The translations under genes and the position numbers were made by a program. From CAWUIO01 sp963922455 (lineage in GTDB: Bacteria > Bacteroidota > Bacteroidia > Cytophagales > Microscillaceae), in assembly GCA_963922455.1 (NCBI GenBank), contig CAWUIO010000196.1, positions 1 through 6,704 on the forward strand: a stretch of 6,704 nt of DNA, in the 5' to 3' direction. Shown here piece by piece: positions 6,090 through 6,704 of the stretch. The notes under the pieces are model-generated. The model did not search any database. It had not been told where the DNA came from and was given only the letters and a program-made list of their open reading frames with translations. Positions within the stretch are counted from its first letter, which is position 1, and the number at the start of each line of letters is the position of its first letter.

Positions 6090-6228
6090 GGGGCTTCCCC
6101 GCCCGGTGAAATTTCTGCTGTTTTTTAGCATCCTAGCGGGCGGGTCGGGCTTTCGCTACTCGCTGCCTCTTCCCGCCAGGCCTACACGAGCTCAAACAGG
6201 CCGCTCTATCCCTAAGCTGAAGAAGAGG
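6090..6228 (-). repeat. Interspersed structured repeat, copy B (inverted relative to copy A)
   Basis: Read on the minus strand, this ~139-bp element matches copy A (577-717). The two share GCTTAGGGATAGAGCGGCCT with one difference, then TTTGAGCTCGTG, GGCAGCGAGTAGCGA and the GGGGAAGCCCC end. The main 8-bp stem is CCCGCCCG (6098-6105) with CGGGCGGG (6137-6144). The alternative stem is GGCGGG (6139-6144) with CCCGCC (6172-6177). Compared with copy A, the stem bases differ but pairing is kept. The loop sequences are unrelated to those of A, while the outer blocks are nearly identical. The element starts 41 bp after the response regulator stop, so the operon's transcript would carry its complement. 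Confidence 0.85.
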
Positions 6229-6486
6229 TGCCCGTCGTGATGAAAGAGGAGAGATGTAGAGCTGTTAGAAGGGCCTTGGGCACTTAAATGCTTAACTCCC
6301 CTTGTCAACTACATGGCATCGCTTAAAAGAAAAAGCTCGAGCTCATTTTCTAGCCTTCGTGCGTGGGTGTATTGTAAACGTATATTCCCGGTATTCCCTT
6401 TTAGTTTTTGGAACCGAGCTAACTTGAGCACGGCCATTTTGCTCTATAAACCCTACAAACCTATCTACTCTTAGATCGTCTCAGGG

Positions 6487-6681
6487 CTAAGCATGATCAA
6501 AACCATGTAGGCTTATGCGTTTTGGCTTAGGGATAGCCGCCCGAATGGGTCAAGACCGCCGCTGGTTTGTGGGCTGGCCGGCTTGACAGGCTAGCCCGGC
6601 CCGCGCCACTACCAGACAAACATTGTACACCTATCTTCTTTGCGCGGGCAAGCCTAGGCCGTGCAAAGTATAATATTTTTT
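6487..6681 (+). ncRNA. Candidate structured RNA: three hairpins ending in a terminator-like stem
   Basis: Hairpin 1 has CTAAGC (6487-6492) with GCTTAG (6525-6530), then CAAAAC (6498-6503) with GTTTTG (6519-6524), then CAT with ATG around an 8-nt loop, about 15 pairs in total. Hairpin 2 is GGGCTGGCC (6571-6579) with GGCTAGCCC (6589-6597), with one mismatch. Hairpin 3 is TTTGCGCGG (6639-6647) with CCGTGCAAA (6659-6667), using one G-U pair, followed by a T-rich tail. No promoter was found and no known RNA family is recognised. It may equally be a decayed repeat or an extended 3' end. Confidence 0.25.
6639..6681 (+). terminator. Possible rho-independent terminator
   Basis: A 9-bp stem, TTTGCGCGG with CCGTGCAAA (one G-U pair), has an 11-nt loop and is followed after six bases by ATATTTTTTG. 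The gap before the T-run makes it weaker than the terminators at 755-790 and 1942-1968. Confidence 0.35.
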
Positions 6682-6704
6682 GAAACATTTTTAAGCCCCT
6701 TTTC

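Larger units (their letters stand above)
6229..6704. other. ~475-bp region without a recognisable gene
   Basis: No convincing protein frame or tRNA is visible. The region holds a possible long-range stem GTGCCC (6228-6233) with GGGCAC (6278-6283), a palindrome AGCTCGAGCT (6334-6343), and a cluster of three hairpins between 6487 and 6667, listed separately. GC content rises sharply at 6535-6610 and drops again at the right edge. The short string CTTAGGGATAG (from 6526) also occurs in repeats A and B, but the following bases diverge, so it is at most a small fragment of that family. Confidence 0.5.

Noticed and set aside
6526..6560. Third copy of the interspersed repeat
   Set aside because: Only about 11 bases (CTTAGGGATAG) match before the sequence diverges, and the covarying stem segments and GAGCTC block are missing.

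Overview
The window looks like part of a Bacteroidota chromosome. Four things point there: a histidine kinase with a signal peptide, periplasmic TPRs and a HisKA_3 core paired with a NarL/LuxR-type regulator; a secreted protein resembling the DUF6607 family; a promoter that matches the Bacteroidota -33/-7 consensus exactly (TTTG-N19-TAnnTTTG); and a lack of clear Shine-Dalgarno sites. The interspersed repeats and gene set remind me of Saprospira-type genomes. That genus-level guess is from memory and was not tested.

Layout. Positions 1-531 hold nearly identical ~248-bp tandem copies of the 3' end of an Rpn/PD-(D/E)XK-type nuclease gene: one tail entering from the left, one complete 76-codon copy and one decayed copy. 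Positions 577-717 hold copy A of an interspersed, strongly structured repeat. A terminator (755-790) serves a minus-strand gene at 855-1772 for a secreted DUF6607-like protein, whose promoter is at 1859-1889. A second strong minus-strand terminator (1942-1968) follows, with no recognisable gene feeding it. Positions 1973-2906 have no convincing gene but contain several stem-loops. A small, probably membrane-anchored, proline-rich protein is at 2907-3164. The main operon is a TPR sensor histidine kinase (3257-5401) and its response regulator (5401-6048), overlapping by one base (TAATG). Copy B of the interspersed repeat (6090-6228, inverted relative to A) lies 41 bp after the regulator. The rest (6229-6704) has no gene but includes a run of hairpins ending in a terminator-like structure.

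How the parts work together. The kinase probably senses a periplasmic or envelope signal through its TPRs, autophosphorylates on the HisKA_3 histidine and passes the phosphate to Asp61 of the regulator, which binds DNA through its LuxR-type HTH. The small protein just upstream could be an accessory, but a stem-loop separates them and there is no direct evidence. The DUF6607-like gene is transcribed separately on the other strand.

The most unusual signal is in repeat copies A and B. Three short segments in each copy change together, so that two mutually exclusive stems stay perfectly paired in both. Each copy also sits in the same orientation relative to the 3' end of the neighbouring gene. 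This suggests selected RNA (or DNA) structure, possibly a conformational switch or a 3'-end element.
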